Assembly (NCBI GenBank): GCA_035560005.1
Contig: DATMAN010000020.1
Location: 1-64,000, forward strand
Direction: 5' to 3'
Source: Burkholderiales bacterium
Lineage (GTDB): Bacteria > Pseudomonadota > Gammaproteobacteria > Burkholderiales > Eutrophovitaceae
DNA: 64,000 bases
A model generated the notes under the pieces. That model ran no database searches and had not been told where the DNA came from. It saw only the letters and a list, made by a program, of their open reading frames with translations. Of this stretch, positions 51,767-62,380 are shown piece by piece; positions within the stretch are counted from its first letter, which is position 1, and each line of letters starts with the position of its first letter. The position numbers and the translations under genes were made by a program.

Positions 51767-54700
51767 TTACATCAAGGCGGCAAGGCCGGCGGGGGCCGGA
51801 GTGCGAAGCAGGACATTGCGCAGTTCCCACGCCTTGTCGGGATCGAGCTTCTCGAAGTACTGCGCCTCTCCGGACACGAGCGCCGCCACCGCGACCCCGT
51901 CCCGATAGAGCACGCGGTTGCCGTAGAGCGCCGGCACGCGTGTGCCGGGCAGGACAATGCCCGCCAGATTGAGCGGATCGGCGCCGCTCACCGCCACCAG
52001 CCTGCCGGTCTTCTCCGCGCCTCGCACGCTGCGCAGCACGCCCACCGCTTCGGGGAGTGCGAACTGCTCGCCGGAGAATCCGGAGACGAACCGTCCGCCG
52101 CGTATCTCCCCGCGCGTCTCCAGGCGGCGCAACGCCATCAGCAGGTCGCGCCACGGCGGCAGCCAGTCCGCCTCGCGCGCGAGCAGCCGCCAGAACACCA
52201 CGCCGTAGCGCTTGAGCAGCGTGCGCGCGATCTGCTCGGCCACCTCGCGACCGACGCCGAACGCATCCTGCGCACCGGGGGGTTTGCGGCGAATCAAGGC
52301 CCAGCGCCCGGCATCCTCCACCCCGAAGGCCGCGACGCGCCGCCGGCGGCCCCCGGACACGGGCTTGCGTCGCTGTGCCGGCAGCAGCAGGGCGCGCAGG
52401 CCGCTGAACCCGTCCGAGTTGACCAGCCCCGCCGCGGTCAGCTCGCGCAGCGCGTCCTCGACGAAGGTCCGCGGCAGATCGAGGCCCTCGGCGATGTCAT
52501 CGAAGAACGAAGCGCCGTGCTCCGCGAGGTAATCGGCCACCGCCTGCGCACGGGTGCTCAGCCGCGGCACATGCCCGCTGGCGCTCTTGGCGAGCGAGGT
52601 CCAGACCGCGAGATTGCGCCGCGTGAGCAGCGTGATTGGCGTGGCGCGCACCGGGCTCGGCCCGTGGCTGCGCTGCGCATCGAAGCGCGGCGCATCGAGC
52701 CGCGTCCACACCACGCGCCCCGCGCGGCACAGATCGTCGAGCCACTCCGGCTCGTAACCGGACACGCGCGCCGGCAGCAGCTCGGTTTCCCAGGCCGCAG
52801 CGGCCGCCTCGAAACCTTCGAGCTGGGACACCACCGCCGCCACCGCGTCGGGCCCTTCCATGCGCGCGTCGGGCGCGACGCGCTGCCAGTCGAGCAAGAA
52901 GCGCATGAGATCCGCGGCCGGCACCGGTTCGATCTCCTGCCGCAGGCGTTTGACGGTGTAGCGCGTGATGCGCGCGAGCAGCCGGCGTTCGCACCATTGG
53001 GTCGCGGGGGTCTCGTTGCTGAACCGGCCACGCATCACGAAGCCTTCCGCCTCCAGCGAAATCAGCGCCTGTTCTACCTCGCCCAGCGGCACGGCGATGG
53101 CGTCGGCCAGCGCCTGCGCGCTGGTCGGCCCCAGGCCTTCCAACCGGCCGCGCACGATTTCCACCAGCGCCGCTTCGCGCGCCCACGCCTTCACGTACTC
53201 TGCCGGCGCGGCGACGCCCGGCGAAATCGCGGCATCCGGATGTACGGCATCGAACTCGGGCAGCCGTTCGGCCGCCACGTAGAAGCCCGCTTCGCGGCCG
53301 GCCGGCACGCAGCGCGCGGCGCGCTTCTCCTCCATGAGCCGCCGCAGCAGCGGCCCCCAGGACGGTTGCAGGGCGGCCTCTGCTTCGGTCAGCAGGCCCA
53401 GCCAGTCCAGGACATCGTGCAGCTCGTCGGCGCTCTGCGCCTGCGGCCAGGCTTCTTCCCTGACGCGGGCGATCGCTTCGGGATCCAGGCGCCCGATGTC
53501 GGCCGCGCTTTCCGGATCGAGCCAGCGGCGGCTGACCACGGCCTGCGTGCGCCGTTCCTCCAGGGGTGCGTCGTCCAGGTAAGCGTAGGGACGGGCCGAA
53601 AGGACCTCCAGCGCAAGCGGCGAGGGCTCCACCAGCTCGCGCGCGACGATGTCGATCTCTCCGCCCTCCAGCGCGCGCAACAGCCCCTCGAGGCCGGCGA
53701 TGTCCATCGCTTCGTGCAGGCAATCGTCGATCGTCTGCGTCACGAGCGGATGGTCCGGAATCTCGCGATCTCCGACGATGTTCTCCTGGCAGGCGAGCTG
53801 GTCGGGAAACAGCGCCGCGATCAGGTCCTCGGCCTGCATGCGCTGCAGTTGCGCCGGCACCTTCGCTCCGCCGCGGTAGCGTGCCAGCGCCAAGGCGATG
53901 CTCGCGTCCCAGCGCCAGCGCGTCATGAACATCGGCGCATCGAGCAGCGCCTGCACCAGCAGCTGGCGCACGCTGTTCGAGTGCAGATAGCGCGCCACTT
54001 CCTCCAGGGCAAAGCTGTGCGCCGAGGTGAGCGAGAGCACGATCGCATCCTCGGTCGCCGCCGCCTGCAGCTCGAAATTGAACTTGCGGCAGAAGCGCTT
54101 GCGAAGCGCCAGGCCCCACGCGCGGTTGATGCGGCTGCCGTAAGGCGAATGGATGACGAGCTGGGTACCGCCGGTCTCGTCGAAGAAGCGTTCCATGACC
54201 AGGCGCTTCCGGGTGGGCAGCAGACCCAGCACCGCCTTGGCCGCGGCCAAGTAGTCGACGATTTGCTGTGCGGCTTCCGGCGCCACGCCCACCTCTTCGG
54301 TCAGATAGCGCAACGCCGCCCCAGGCTCGTCGAGCCGGCTCTCCAGGTCGGCGCGCAGGCGCGACACCGCGGCCGAAACCTCGTCGCTGCGCGCCGGTGC
54401 TTCGCCGAGCCAGAACGGAATGGACGGCGGAATACCTTGCGCATCCTCCACCCGGACGCGGCCGGCCTCCACGCGCAGGATCCGGTACGAGGCGTTGCCA
54501 AGCTGGAACACATCGCCGGCCAGGCTCTCCACCGCGAAGTCCTCGTTCACCGTGCCGATCACGATGTCCTGCGGCGCGAGCACCACCGCGTAGTCGGCGG
54601 TGTCGGGAATGGTTCCGCCGTTGGTGACCGCGGTCAGCCGCAGGCCCGCGCGCGGCCGCAGCCTGCGATGCACCGCGTCGCGGTGAACGAGCGCCTGGTT

Positions 54701-56122
54701 GCGCCCGCGGCGCGTGGAGAAACCCTCCGCCAGCATCTGCACCACGTCGGCGTATTCCTTGCGCGTCAGACCGCGGTACGGCCATGCGCGGCGCACCAGG
54801 TCGTACAGCGCGTCCTCGTCCCACTGCTCCTCGCAGGCCACCTCGGCCGCGATCTGCTGCGCGAGCACGTCGAGCGGTTTGTCCGGAATGCGCACGCGGT
54901 CCAGCTCCTCGCGCCGCACGGCATCGAGCAGCGCCGCGCATTCCACCAGGTCGTCGCGCGACACCGGGAACAATCGTCCCTTGGGCAGCCCGCTCACCGC
55001 ATGGCCCGAGCGCCCCACACGCTGCAGCAGCGCGGAGATCGCGCGCGGCGTGGAGATCTGGCACACGAGATCGACGTGACCGACGTCGATGCCCAGCTCA
55101 AGCGACGAGGTCGCGATCAGCGCCTTGAGTTCCCCGCGCTTGAGCCGCTGCTCGGCCCTCAGCCGTTGCTCCTTCGCCAGGCTGCCGTGGTGCGACGTGA
55201 CCCGCTCCTCGCCCAGCCGCTCGGAGAGCGCGCGCGCCGCGCGCTCCGCGAGCCGGCGGGTGTTCACGAACACCAGCGTCGAGCGATGTTCCTGAATCAG
55301 CTCCGCCAGCCGGTCGTAGACTTGCGTCCACACCTCCGCCGACATCACGGCTTCCAGCGGTGCATCGGGAACTTCGATCGCCAGGTCGCGGCGGCGCACG
55401 TGACCGGTGTCCACGATCATGCACTCGCCCCGCTCGAACAGCCCGTCCGAGCTGCCGTTTCCGACCAGGAAGCGCGCGATCTCCTCGATCGGCTTCTGCG
55501 TGGCCGACAAACCGACCCGAGTGAGCCGGCCGCCGGTCAGGCGCCGCAGCCGTTCCAGGGAAAGCGACAGGTGCACACCGCGCTTGTTCGGCGCCAAGGC
55601 ATGGATCTCGTCCACGATCACCGTGCGCGCGTTGCGCAGCATCCTGCGGCCCGAGTCGCTGGTGAGCAGGATGTAGAGCGACTCCGGCGTAGTGACCAGA
55701 ACGTGCGGCGGCTTGCGCCGCATGCGCTCGCGTTCCGACTGCGACGTATCGCCGGTGCGCACAACCGTACGGATGTCCACCTCCGGCAATCCCGCGGCGG
55801 CCAGCTCCTGGCGGATGCCGGCGAGCGGCTCTTCCAGGTTCTTCTGGATGTCGTTGGACAGCGCCTTCAGCGGCGACACATAGACCACGTGGGTCTCGTC
55901 GCGCAGCTCGCCGCGCACGCCCAGCCGCACCAGGGCATCGATGGTGGAAAGAAAGGCAGCCAGCGTCTTGCCGGAGCCGGTGGGTGCCGCGATCAGCACG
56001 TGCTTGCCCGAGCGGATCGCCGGCCAGGCCTGCACCTGCGGCTCGGTCGGCGTGGCGTAGGTGCGGCGGAACCAGTTGGCGACCGCCGGATGAAACGCGT
56101 CAAGAACGTTCACGGTCTTCAC
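51767..56122 (-). CDS. lhr: Lhr-family ATP-dependent helicase (full length)
   Basis: Superfamily 2 DNA helicase, 1451 residues from the GTG at 56122; a GTG at 56113 is an alternative. The N-terminal helicase core has [12 protein letters not shown] (P-loop, residues 45-53), DEIH at 171-174 in [28 protein letters not shown] and the motif [20 protein letters not shown]. The winged-helix and Lhr-specific domain follow, and then the about 600-residue C-terminal extension, making it the long Lhr rather than Lhr-Core. Known members act in DNA repair. It lies 32 bp from dnaE on the same strand. Confidence 0.95.
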   Translation of the reverse strand: MKTVNVLDAFHPAVANWFRRTYATPTEPQVQAWPAIRSGKHVLIAAPTGSGKTLAAFLSTIDALVRLGVRGELRDETHVVYVSPLKALSNDIQKNLEEPLAGIRQELAAAGLPEVDIRTVVRTGDTSQSERERMRRKPPHVLVTTPESLYILLTSDSGRRMLRNARTVIVDEIHALAPNKRGVHLSLSLERLRRLTGGRLTRVGLSATQKPIEEIARFLVGNGSSDGLFERGECMIVDTGHVRRRDLAIEVPDAPLEAVMSAEVWTQVYDRLAELIQEHRSTLVFVNTRRLAERAARALSERLGEERVTSHHGSLAKEQRLRAEQRLKRGELKALIATSSLELGIDVGHVDLVCQISTPRAISALLQRVGRSGHAVSGLPKGRLFPVSRDDLVECAALLDAVRREELDRVRIPDKPLDVLAQQIAAEVACEEQWDEDALYDLVRRAWPYRGLTRKEYADVVQMLAEGFSTRRGRNQALVHRDAVHRRLRPRAGLRLTAVTNGGTIPDTADYAVVLAPQDIVIGTVNEDFAVESLAGDVFQLGNASYRILRVEAGRVRVEDAQGIPPSIPFWLGEAPARSDEVSAAVSRLRADLESRLDEPGAALRYLTEEVGVAPEAAQQIVDYLAAAKAVLGLLPTRKRLVMERFFDETGGTQLVIHSPYGSRINRAWGLALRKRFCRKFNFELQAAATEDAIVLSLTSAHSFALEEVARYLHSNSVRQLLVQALLDAPMFMTRWRWDASIALALARYRGGAKVPAQLQRMQAEDLIAALFPDQLACQENIVGDREIPDHPLVTQTIDDCLHEAMDIAGLEGLLRALEGGEIDIVARELVEPSPLALEVLSARPYAYLDDAPLEERRTQAVVSRRWLDPESAADIGRLDPEAIARVREEAWPQAQSADELHDVLDWLGLLTEAEAALQPSWGPLLRRLMEEKRAARCVPAGREAGFYVAAERLPEFDAVHPDAAISPGVAAPAEYVKAWAREAALVEIVRGRLEGLGPTSAQALADAIAVPLGEVEQALISLEAEGFVMRGRFSNETPATQWCERRLLARITRYTVKRLRQEIEPVPAADLMRFLLDWQRVAPDARMEGPDAVAAVVSQLEGFEAAAAAWETELLPARVSGYEPEWLDDLCRAGRVVWTRLDAPRFDAQRSHGPSPVRATPITLLTRRNLAVWTSLAKSASGHVPRLSTRAQAVADYLAEHGASFFDDIAEGLDLPRTFVEDALRELTAAGLVNSDGFSGLRALLLPAQRRKPVSGGRRRRVAAFGVEDAGRWALIRRKPPGAQDAFGVGREVAEQIARTLLKRYGVVFWRLLAREADWLPPWRDLLMALRRLETRGEIRGGRFVSGFSGEQFALPEAVGVLRSVRGAEKTGRLVAVSGADPLNLAGIVLPGTRVPALYGNRVLYRDGVAVAALVSGEAQYFEKLDPDKAWELRNVLLRTPAPAGLAALM

Positions 56123-56154
56123 CCTTCACGCCTTGGCTCGTCACCGGCCGCTTG

Positions 56155-59100
56155 TCACTGATAGACGATTTCGACATTCTGCGGTTCGAGCCATTTCCCG
56201 AGGCTGGTCACGAGATCGTCTTCGAGCTTCACCTTCCATCCTTCGCCCAGCTCGATCTCGGCCTGCGCGCAGCCGTTGGTGTAGACCACCGACACCGGAA
56301 CGGTGCCGTTGCGATACGGCGCCAGCAGCTCCTTGAGCTTGTGCCCGCTCGATTGGCCGTTGCAGTGGATCTTCACGCGCCGCGCAAAATGGTTGCGCGC
56401 CGCGCTCAGGTCGTAGACCCGGTCCGCGGTGAGGCGCAGGGCCTGCGAGAAGTTGTCGAACGTCGCCCTGCCTTCGACGACCAGGAGCTGGTCTTCCTTC
56501 AGCCACGCGCGGTGCTGCTCGAACAGCTCGTTGAACACCGGAATCTCCACGCGCGCCGTGCCATCGTCCAGCACGACGACCGCCATGCGCCCGCGCCTTG
56601 TCTGTTGCGTGCGGATCGCGTAGATGATCCCCGCCACGGTGACCATCTGGCCCTGCGCCTGGATATCGGCCAGCCGCGTGCGCACGAAGGCGGCCACTTC
56701 CTGCCTGTACGCCTCGAATGGATGGCCGCTGTAATAGAAACCGAGCGCGAGCTTCTCGTGCATGAGCCGCTCGCGCACGTCCCAGCGCGGCGCTTCGATC
56801 AGCTTCGGCCCCTCGGTCGCCGGCCCGGCTTCGTCGAACAGGCTGACCTGCGCCGCCGCCCGGCTCGCCTGCTCGGCCGCTTCCATCGCCACACCGACCG
56901 AGGCGAACAGCCGCGCGCGATGCTCGTCCAGCGCATCGAACGCACCGGCGCGCACCAGCGACTCGATCACCCGGCGGTTCACCAGCCGCCGGTCCACGCG
57001 GCGGCAAAAATCGAACAGATCCTTGAACGGCCCGCCTTGATCGCGCGCTTCGATGATGTTCTGGATCGCCGCCTCGCCCGTGCCCTTGATCGCGCCCAGG
57101 CCGTAGCGGATCCTGCGATCGTCCACCGGCACGAACCGGTATTCGCTGGCGTGGATGTCTGGCGGCAGCACTTCCAGCTTGTTGGCGACCGCGTCCTCGT
57201 AGAACTGCTGCACCTTGTCGGTGTCGTCCATGACCAGAGACAGGTTGGCCGCCAGGAACGGCGCCGGATAATGCGCCTTCATGTACGCCGTCTGGTAGGC
57301 CACCAGCGCGTAGGCCGCGGCGTGCGACTTGTTGAAGCCGTAGCCCGCGAACTTCTCCATCAGGTCGAACAGCTCCTCCGCCTTGCGCTCCGAAACCCCG
57401 TTCTTCACCGCCCCGGCCTTGAAGATGTCGCGCTGCTGCGCCATCTCCTCCGGCTTCTTCTTGCCCATCGCGCGCCGCAGCAGGTCGGCCGCGCCCAGCG
57501 AGTAGCCGCCGATCACCTGCGCGATCTGCATCACCTGCTCCTGGTAGACCATGATCCCGTAGGTCGGCGACAGGATCGGCTCCAGCCGCGGATCGAGGTA
57601 GTGCACCCGCTCCTCGCCATGCTTGCGCTTGATGAAGTCAGGGATCAGCTCCATCGGCCCGGGACGGTACAGCGCCACCAGTGCGATCAGATCCTCGAAG
57701 CGGTCGGGACGCGCGCGCACCAGCAGGTCGCGCATGCCGCGCGATTCAAACTGGAAGATCGCGGTGGCGTTGGCCGTCTGGAAGATCCGGTAGGTGGCCG
57801 GGTCGTCGAGCGGCAGCGATTCCAGCTTCACGTCCACCTCGGGGTGCAGCCGCTTGATGTAGCGCAAGGTCCAGTCGAGGATGGTGAGTGTGGTCAGTCC
57901 CAGGAAGTCGAACTTCACCAGGCCGATCAGTTCGACGTCGTCCTTGTCCAGTTGCGACACCGCGCTGTCCGAACCCGAGGCCGCGTACAGCGGGCAGAAG
58001 TCGCTCAGCTTGCCCGGCGCAATCAGCACGCCGCCGGCGTGCATGCCCACGTTGCGGGTCAGGCCCTCGAGCTGCTCCGCGAGCGCCAGCAGCTCGCGCG
58101 TCTCCTCGTCGGTGTCCTCGCGCTCCTTGAGTCGCGGCTCCATTTCGCGCGCTTCCTTCAGCGTGATCAGCTTTCCCGGCTGGAAGGGAATGAGCTTCGC
58201 CAGCTCGTCGGTACGGTTGTAGTTCCACTCCATCACCCGCCCCACGTCGCGCACCACCGCCTTCGCCGCCATCGTGCCGAAGGTGGCGATCTGCGACACC
58301 GATTCGGCTCCGTACTTGCGCCGCACGTAGTCGATCACCCGGTCGCGGCCGTCCTGGCAGAAGTCGATGTCGAAGTCGGGCATCGACACCCGCTCCGGAT
58401 TGAGAAAGCGCTCGAACAACAGGTCGTAGCGCAGCGGATCGAGGTCGGTGATGCCGAGCGAATAGGCCACCAGCGAACCGGCGCCCGAGCCGCGCCCCGG
58501 CCCCACCGGCACGCCGCTGGACTTCGCCCAGTTGATGAAGTCGGCGACGATCAGGAAGTAGCCGGGGAAGCCCATCTGCACGATGGTCCGGATCTCGAAT
58601 TCCAGCCGCTCGCGGTAACGCGGCCTTTGACGCTCGCGCTCGGTGCTGTCGGGATAGAGCTGGCGCAGGCGCGCCTCCAGCCCCTCTTCGGCGCGCAGCC
58701 GCAGATAGGCATCGAGCGGCAAGCCGTCGGGCGTCGGGAAGACCGGCAGGCGCGGCTTGCCCAGTTCCAGGGAGAAATTGCAGCGCCGGGCGATCTCGAC
58801 CGCGTTTTCAAGCGCCTGCGGCAGATCGGCGAAGAGCCGCGCCATCTCCTCCTGCGTCTTGAAGTACTGCTCCTCGGTGAAGAGGCGCGGCCGGCGCCGG
58901 TCGGAGAGCACGTAGCCTTCCGCGATGCACACCCGCGCTTCGTGCGCCAGGAACTCTTCTTTCTTCAGGAACTGCACCGGGTGGGTGGCGACCACCGGCA
59001 GCCGGAGCTCGGCGCCGAGCTGAACCGTGTGCTGGACCAGTTCCTCGGCGTGCGGATGTCCGGCGCGCTGAATCTCGAGGTAGAAGCGGTTCTGGAACAA

Positions 59101-59577
59101 CGCCGCCCACTGCCCGGCCAGACGTTGCGCGGCGGGAACATTGTCGGCGAGCAGCGCGGCGCCGACGTCGCCGTGTTGCGCGCCCGACAGCGCGATCAGC
59201 CCGCCGGTGCCCGTCTCCTGCAGCCACGCTTTCCTGATCTCGGCGCGCCCGCGGTGCTGATTGGTCAGATACGCGCGGCTCAGCCAGTCGCACAGGTGCA
59301 GATACCCTTCGCGATTCTGCGCCAGCAGCAGCAGGCGGGCCGGCTTGTCGCGGTCCGCCTCGTTGCTGATCCAGGCCTCGCAGCCGACGACCGGCTTCAC
59401 GCCCTTCGCGCGCGCCGCCTGATAGAACTTGACCATGCCGAACAGGTTGGCGAGGTCGGTGAGCGCCAGCGCCGGCATGGCGTCGGCCGCGGCCAGCGCA
59501 CAAGCTTCGTCCAGCCGCACGATTCCGTCCGAGATCGAGTACTCGCTGTGCATCCGGAGGTGAACGAAGCGCGGCAT
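56155..59577 (-). CDS. dnaE: DNA polymerase III subunit alpha
   Basis: Replicative polymerase catalytic subunit, 1140 residues. N-terminal PHP domain (FVHLRMHSEYSISDGIV). The catalytic aspartates lie in MPDFDIDFCQDGRDRVIDYV at about residues 396-415, matching E. coli D401/D403. The palm and fingers are rich in conserved blocks such as VGPGRGSGAGSLVAYSLGIT. A helix-hairpin-helix region, an OB fold (GQMVTVAGIIYAIRTQQTRR) and a tail complete the protein. It is 32 bp upstream of lhr. Confidence 0.98.
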   Translation of the reverse strand: MPRFVHLRMHSEYSISDGIVRLDEACALAAADAMPALALTDLANLFGMVKFYQAARAKGVKPVVGCEAWISNEADRDKPARLLLLAQNREGYLHLCDWLSRAYLTNQHRGRAEIRKAWLQETGTGGLIALSGAQHGDVGAALLADNVPAAQRLAGQWAALFQNRFYLEIQRAGHPHAEELVQHTVQLGAELRLPVVATHPVQFLKKEEFLAHEARVCIAEGYVLSDRRRPRLFTEEQYFKTQEEMARLFADLPQALENAVEIARRCNFSLELGKPRLPVFPTPDGLPLDAYLRLRAEEGLEARLRQLYPDSTERERQRPRYRERLEFEIRTIVQMGFPGYFLIVADFINWAKSSGVPVGPGRGSGAGSLVAYSLGITDLDPLRYDLLFERFLNPERVSMPDFDIDFCQDGRDRVIDYVRRKYGAESVSQIATFGTMAAKAVVRDVGRVMEWNYNRTDELAKLIPFQPGKLITLKEAREMEPRLKEREDTDEETRELLALAEQLEGLTRNVGMHAGGVLIAPGKLSDFCPLYAASGSDSAVSQLDKDDVELIGLVKFDFLGLTTLTILDWTLRYIKRLHPEVDVKLESLPLDDPATYRIFQTANATAIFQFESRGMRDLLVRARPDRFEDLIALVALYRPGPMELIPDFIKRKHGEERVHYLDPRLEPILSPTYGIMVYQEQVMQIAQVIGGYSLGAADLLRRAMGKKKPEEMAQQRDIFKAGAVKNGVSERKAEELFDLMEKFAGYGFNKSHAAAYALVAYQTAYMKAHYPAPFLAANLSLVMDDTDKVQQFYEDAVANKLEVLPPDIHASEYRFVPVDDRRIRYGLGAIKGTGEAAIQNIIEARDQGGPFKDLFDFCRRVDRRLVNRRVIESLVRAGAFDALDEHRARLFASVGVAMEAAEQASRAAAQVSLFDEAGPATEGPKLIEAPRWDVRERLMHEKLALGFYYSGHPFEAYRQEVAAFVRTRLADIQAQGQMVTVAGIIYAIRTQQTRRGRMAVVVLDDGTARVEIPVFNELFEQHRAWLKEDQLLVVEGRATFDNFSQALRLTADRVYDLSAARNHFARRVKIHCNGQSSGHKLKELLAPYRNGTVPVSVVYTNGCAQAEIELGEGWKVKLEDDLVTSLGKWLEPQNVEIVYQ

Positions 59578-59892
59578 GCCCGCATTTTACGATGGCCTGC
59601 CTCGCGTCCGGTTGTTCCCTGCGTGCCCTCTTTTTCGGCCGCTGATGAGCAACGACATGCAGCCGCAGGCACGCGACCTGACAGCGCTTCCCCCACCCGG
59701 TGCGCAGCGCCTTCCTCTGCCGAGGCAGAGGCCGATATCGTTCCAGCGTGAGTAAATCGCGCCGAGCACGTAGAATCGCGTCGGATTGGCGCGGGCACAC
59801 GGCGGCGCGTCGCGCCGACCGTTCCGACTTGCCGATCTTTCAACCGGATGCGAGCGCTTGCGCGGTCGATGCGCAGCCCGATCTCAACGTCG
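59578..59892. other. Gap between divergent dnaE and the EamA gene
   Basis: 315 bp without a supported gene. It holds a perfect hairpin CCTCTGCC-GA-GGCAGAGG at 59714-59731 and a TAGAAT -10-like hexamer near 59771 pointing to the EamA gene, without a clear -35. I see nothing else in it. Confidence 0.5.
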
Positions 59893-60801
59893 ATGAAAGA
59901 AAAAGAAACGCGCAAAGCCGTCGTCGTGATGGTTTTCCTGGTGATCATGTGGGGTTACTCCTGGATCACCTCCAAGATCGGGCTGAACTACGCGAGCCCG
60001 CTCGACTTCGCGGCGGTGCGGGTGCTGCTGGGCATCGGCGCCCTGTTTGTCTTCCTGCTCTGGTCCAGGGCACGGCTGCGCCCGCAGCACTTCAAATGGA
60101 TCGTGTTCATCGGCGTGGTCCAGACCTCGGCCTTCATCATCCTCAACACCTGGGCCCTGTCTGAAGGCGGGCCGGGCAAGACTTCGGTGCTGGTCTTCAC
60201 CATGCCGCTCTGGGTGCTGGTGTTCGCCTGGCCGGTGCTCGGGGAGCGCATCCACGGCTGGCAGTGGCTGGCGATTGCGCTGGCCGTGGCCGGCCTGCTG
60301 CTCGTCATGCAGCCCTGGGACCTGCGCACCCCGCTGCTGTCCAAGACGCTGGCTGTGCTGGCCGGCATCTGCTGGGCGATCAGCGTCGTGGCGGCCAAGC
60401 GCCTGCACGTCAAAGAGAAGGTCGACGAGGCCGCGTTCACCTTCTGGCAAATGGCGATCGGCGTGATTCCGATCCTCGCCCTCGACGCGATTCTCGATAC
60501 CCGGCCCATCGACTGGACGCCGGCCTTCGCGGCCGCCGCCATATTCAATGGTGTGTTTGCCACCGCGCTGGGCTGGGCCATGTGGCTCTACGTGCTGCAC
60601 CGCTTGCCGGCCGGAACCACCAGCCTGTCCTCGCTCGGCATCCCGGTGATCGCCGCGGTCGCCTCCTGGCTGCAGCTCGGCGAAAAGCCCACCCGGGTGG
60701 AACTGATCGGCATGCTGCTGATCGGCGCCGCGCTGGCGGTAATCTCGTGGCTTACCATTCGCCGACACGAGGAACCCGAACCCCTCACGGGGCAGGAGTG
60801 A
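59893..60801 (+). CDS. EamA/DMT-family transporter
   Basis: 302 residues with about ten hydrophobic helices in two EamA repeats (first from VVVMVFLVIMWGYSWITSKI, second from VLAGICWAISVVAAKRLHVK). Members of this family export metabolites or take up solutes; the substrate cannot be told. The ATG at 59893 is chosen because the helix begins soon after a short charged start (MKEKETRK); an ATG at 59848 is also in frame. It is 2 bp from the isomerase gene, so the two are co-transcribed. Confidence 0.85.
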   Translation: MKEKETRKAVVVMVFLVIMWGYSWITSKIGLNYASPLDFAAVRVLLGIGALFVFLLWSRARLRPQHFKWIVFIGVVQTSAFIILNTWALSEGGPGKTSVLVFTMPLWVLVFAWPVLGERIHGWQWLAIALAVAGLLLVMQPWDLRTPLLSKTLAVLAGICWAISVVAAKRLHVKEKVDEAAFTFWQMAIGVIPILALDAILDTRPIDWTPAFAAAAIFNGVFATALGWAMWLYVLHRLPAGTTSLSSLGIPVIAAVASWLQLGEKPTRVELIGMLLIGAALAVISWLTIRRHEEPEPLTGQE

Positions 60802-60803
60802 CG

Positions 60804-61451
60804 ATGAAGAACGCCCACTGGTTTTTCGACTACGTCTCCCCGTTCTCTTATCTGCAATCGACCCGGCTGGAGGAGCTGTCGCGCCATGCCATGCTCACGC
60901 TGCGCCCCGTGCTGTTCGCCGCGCTGCTCGATGCGCACGGCCAACTCGGCCCGGCCGAGATTCCCTCCAAGCGCACCTTTACCTTCCGTCACGTGCTGTG
61001 GGTCGCGCGCCGCCATGCCATCCCGATGAAACTGCCGCCGGTGCATCCGTTCAATCCGCTGCCCGCACTGCGGCTCACGCTCGCGCTGGGCGCGACGAAC
61101 GAAGTCGTGCGCACGATCTTCGACTTCATCTGGCGCGAGGGACACGACATCGGCGATCCCAACGAATGGGAAGACCTCGCACAGCGGATCGGAGTGCGCG
61201 ATGCCGACGCGCTGATCGCCGACCCCGGAGTCAAGGACGCGCTGCGCCGCAACGGCGAGGAAGCGATCTCCCGCGGCGTGTTCGGCGTGCCGACCCTGGT
61301 GGTCGACGACGAGCTGTTCTGGGGCTTCGACGCCACCGAGTCCTTCATCGACTACCTTCAGGACCCGGAGGCCACGCGCGCCAGGCTCTTCGAGCCGGTC
61401 AGCGGGCTGGCGCAGGGCGCGGTGCGCCGGCGCAGAATCGCTCCGAGCTGA
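60804..61451 (+). CDS. 2-hydroxychromene-2-carboxylate isomerase-like (DsbA-fold) protein
   Basis: 215 residues. Thioredoxin-fold kappa-class GST relative: begins WFFDYVSPFSYLQSTRLEEL, with the Ser-Pro-Phe in place of a CxxC, and has the cis-Pro block RGVFGVPTLVVDDELFWGFD. Family members isomerise hydroxychromene carboxylates in naphthalene breakdown, glutathione-dependently. No other aromatic degradation genes are nearby, so the true substrate is open. Confidence 0.82.
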   Translation: MKNAHWFFDYVSPFSYLQSTRLEELSRHAMLTLRPVLFAALLDAHGQLGPAEIPSKRTFTFRHVLWVARRHAIPMKLPPVHPFNPLPALRLTLALGATNEVVRTIFDFIWREGHDIGDPNEWEDLAQRIGVRDADALIADPGVKDALRRNGEEAISRGVFGVPTLVVDDELFWGFDATESFIDYLQDPEATRARLFEPVSGLAQGAVRRRRIAPS

Positions 61452-61477
61452 ACGGCTTTCGCAGCCTCGGGCCCATC

Positions 61478-62368
61478 GTGAAGCCGAGCCGTTCGACCTA
61501 CCTCTCAGTGCGCGGACTGCGCTACCACGTGCGCGAGTGGGGCGAGCCTTCCGCGCCCAAGCTGGCGCTGCTGCACGGCTGGATGGACGTATCCGCCTCG
61601 TTCCAGTTCGCGGTCGACGAGCTGCAAGCCGACTGGCACGTCATTGCGCCCGACTGGCGCGGTTTCGGCCTCAGCCAGTGGGCCCGGGGCGGGTACTGGT
61701 TTCCCGACTACCTCGCCGACCTCGACGCGATCCTCGAGCACTACTGCCCGCGGGCGCCGGTCAATCTGGTCGGCCACAGCATGGGCGGCAATGTCGCCAA
61801 TCTCTACGCCGGCGTTCGCCCCGAGCGCGTGGCGAAACTCGTGCTGGCCGAAGGTTTCGGCCTTCCGCCCACCGTCCCGGACCAGGCCCCGGCGCGCCTG
61901 GCGAAGTGGCTCGCAGAATGGCGCGATCCGCCCGGCTTGCGGGCCTACGCTTCGTTCGACGAAGTGGCCGCGCGGCTGCGACAGAACAACCCCAGGCTCA
62001 CCGAGCAACGCGCGCGCTGGCTCGCGCGCGAATGGGCCGAGGAGAAGGCCCCCGGCCGCGTCGAGCTGCGCGCCGATCCGCTGCACAAGATGGTGAACCC
62101 GATCCTCTACCGCCACGAAGAGGCGATGGCCTGCTGGAAGCGCATCGCCGCGCCCACGCTGTGGATACTGAGCGGCGGCGACTGGGTCAAGCAGTTCCTG
62201 AAGGACGAAGCCGTGCTCGAGACCTATCGCGCGGCGTACGCCAATCGCTCGGAGTGTAGAATCGAAAACGCCGGGCACATGATGCATCACGACCAGCCGC
62301 GGGCCTTCGCTCGCGCCATCGAAACTTTTCTTCTTTCGGAAACGACCGAAAACGCAGCCACCAAGTAG
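61478..62368 (+). CDS. Alpha/beta-fold hydrolase
   Basis: 296 residues from a GTG at 61478. The oxyanion block LLHGWMDVSASFQF, nucleophile elbow NLVGHSMGGNVANLYAG (catalytic Ser) and C-terminal catalytic His in IENAGHMMHHDQPRAF are intact, so it is an active serine hydrolase. The substrate is unknown. It lies 26 bp after the isomerase gene and 12 bp before the ABC binding protein. Confidence 0.85.
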   Translation: MKPSRSTYLSVRGLRYHVREWGEPSAPKLALLHGWMDVSASFQFAVDELQADWHVIAPDWRGFGLSQWARGGYWFPDYLADLDAILEHYCPRAPVNLVGHSMGGNVANLYAGVRPERVAKLVLAEGFGLPPTVPDQAPARLAKWLAEWRDPPGLRAYASFDEVAARLRQNNPRLTEQRARWLAREWAEEKAPGRVELRADPLHKMVNPILYRHEEAMACWKRIAAPTLWILSGGDWVKQFLKDEAVLETYRAAYANRSECRIENAGHMMHHDQPRAFARAIETFLLSETTENAATK

Positions 62369-62380
62369 AGAGAAAGACAG

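Noticed and set aside
52517-56161. 1214-codon open frame on the plus strand opposite lhr
   Set aside because: It is antisense to a clearly conserved helicase and its translation is Arg/His/Gln/Ala-rich low-complexity sequence without family motifs, as expected from high-GC codon bias.
55984-59751. 1255-codon open frame on the plus strand opposite dnaE
   Set aside because: It mirrors the dnaE coding frame; composition is typical of GC-rich antisense and there are no recognisable domains.
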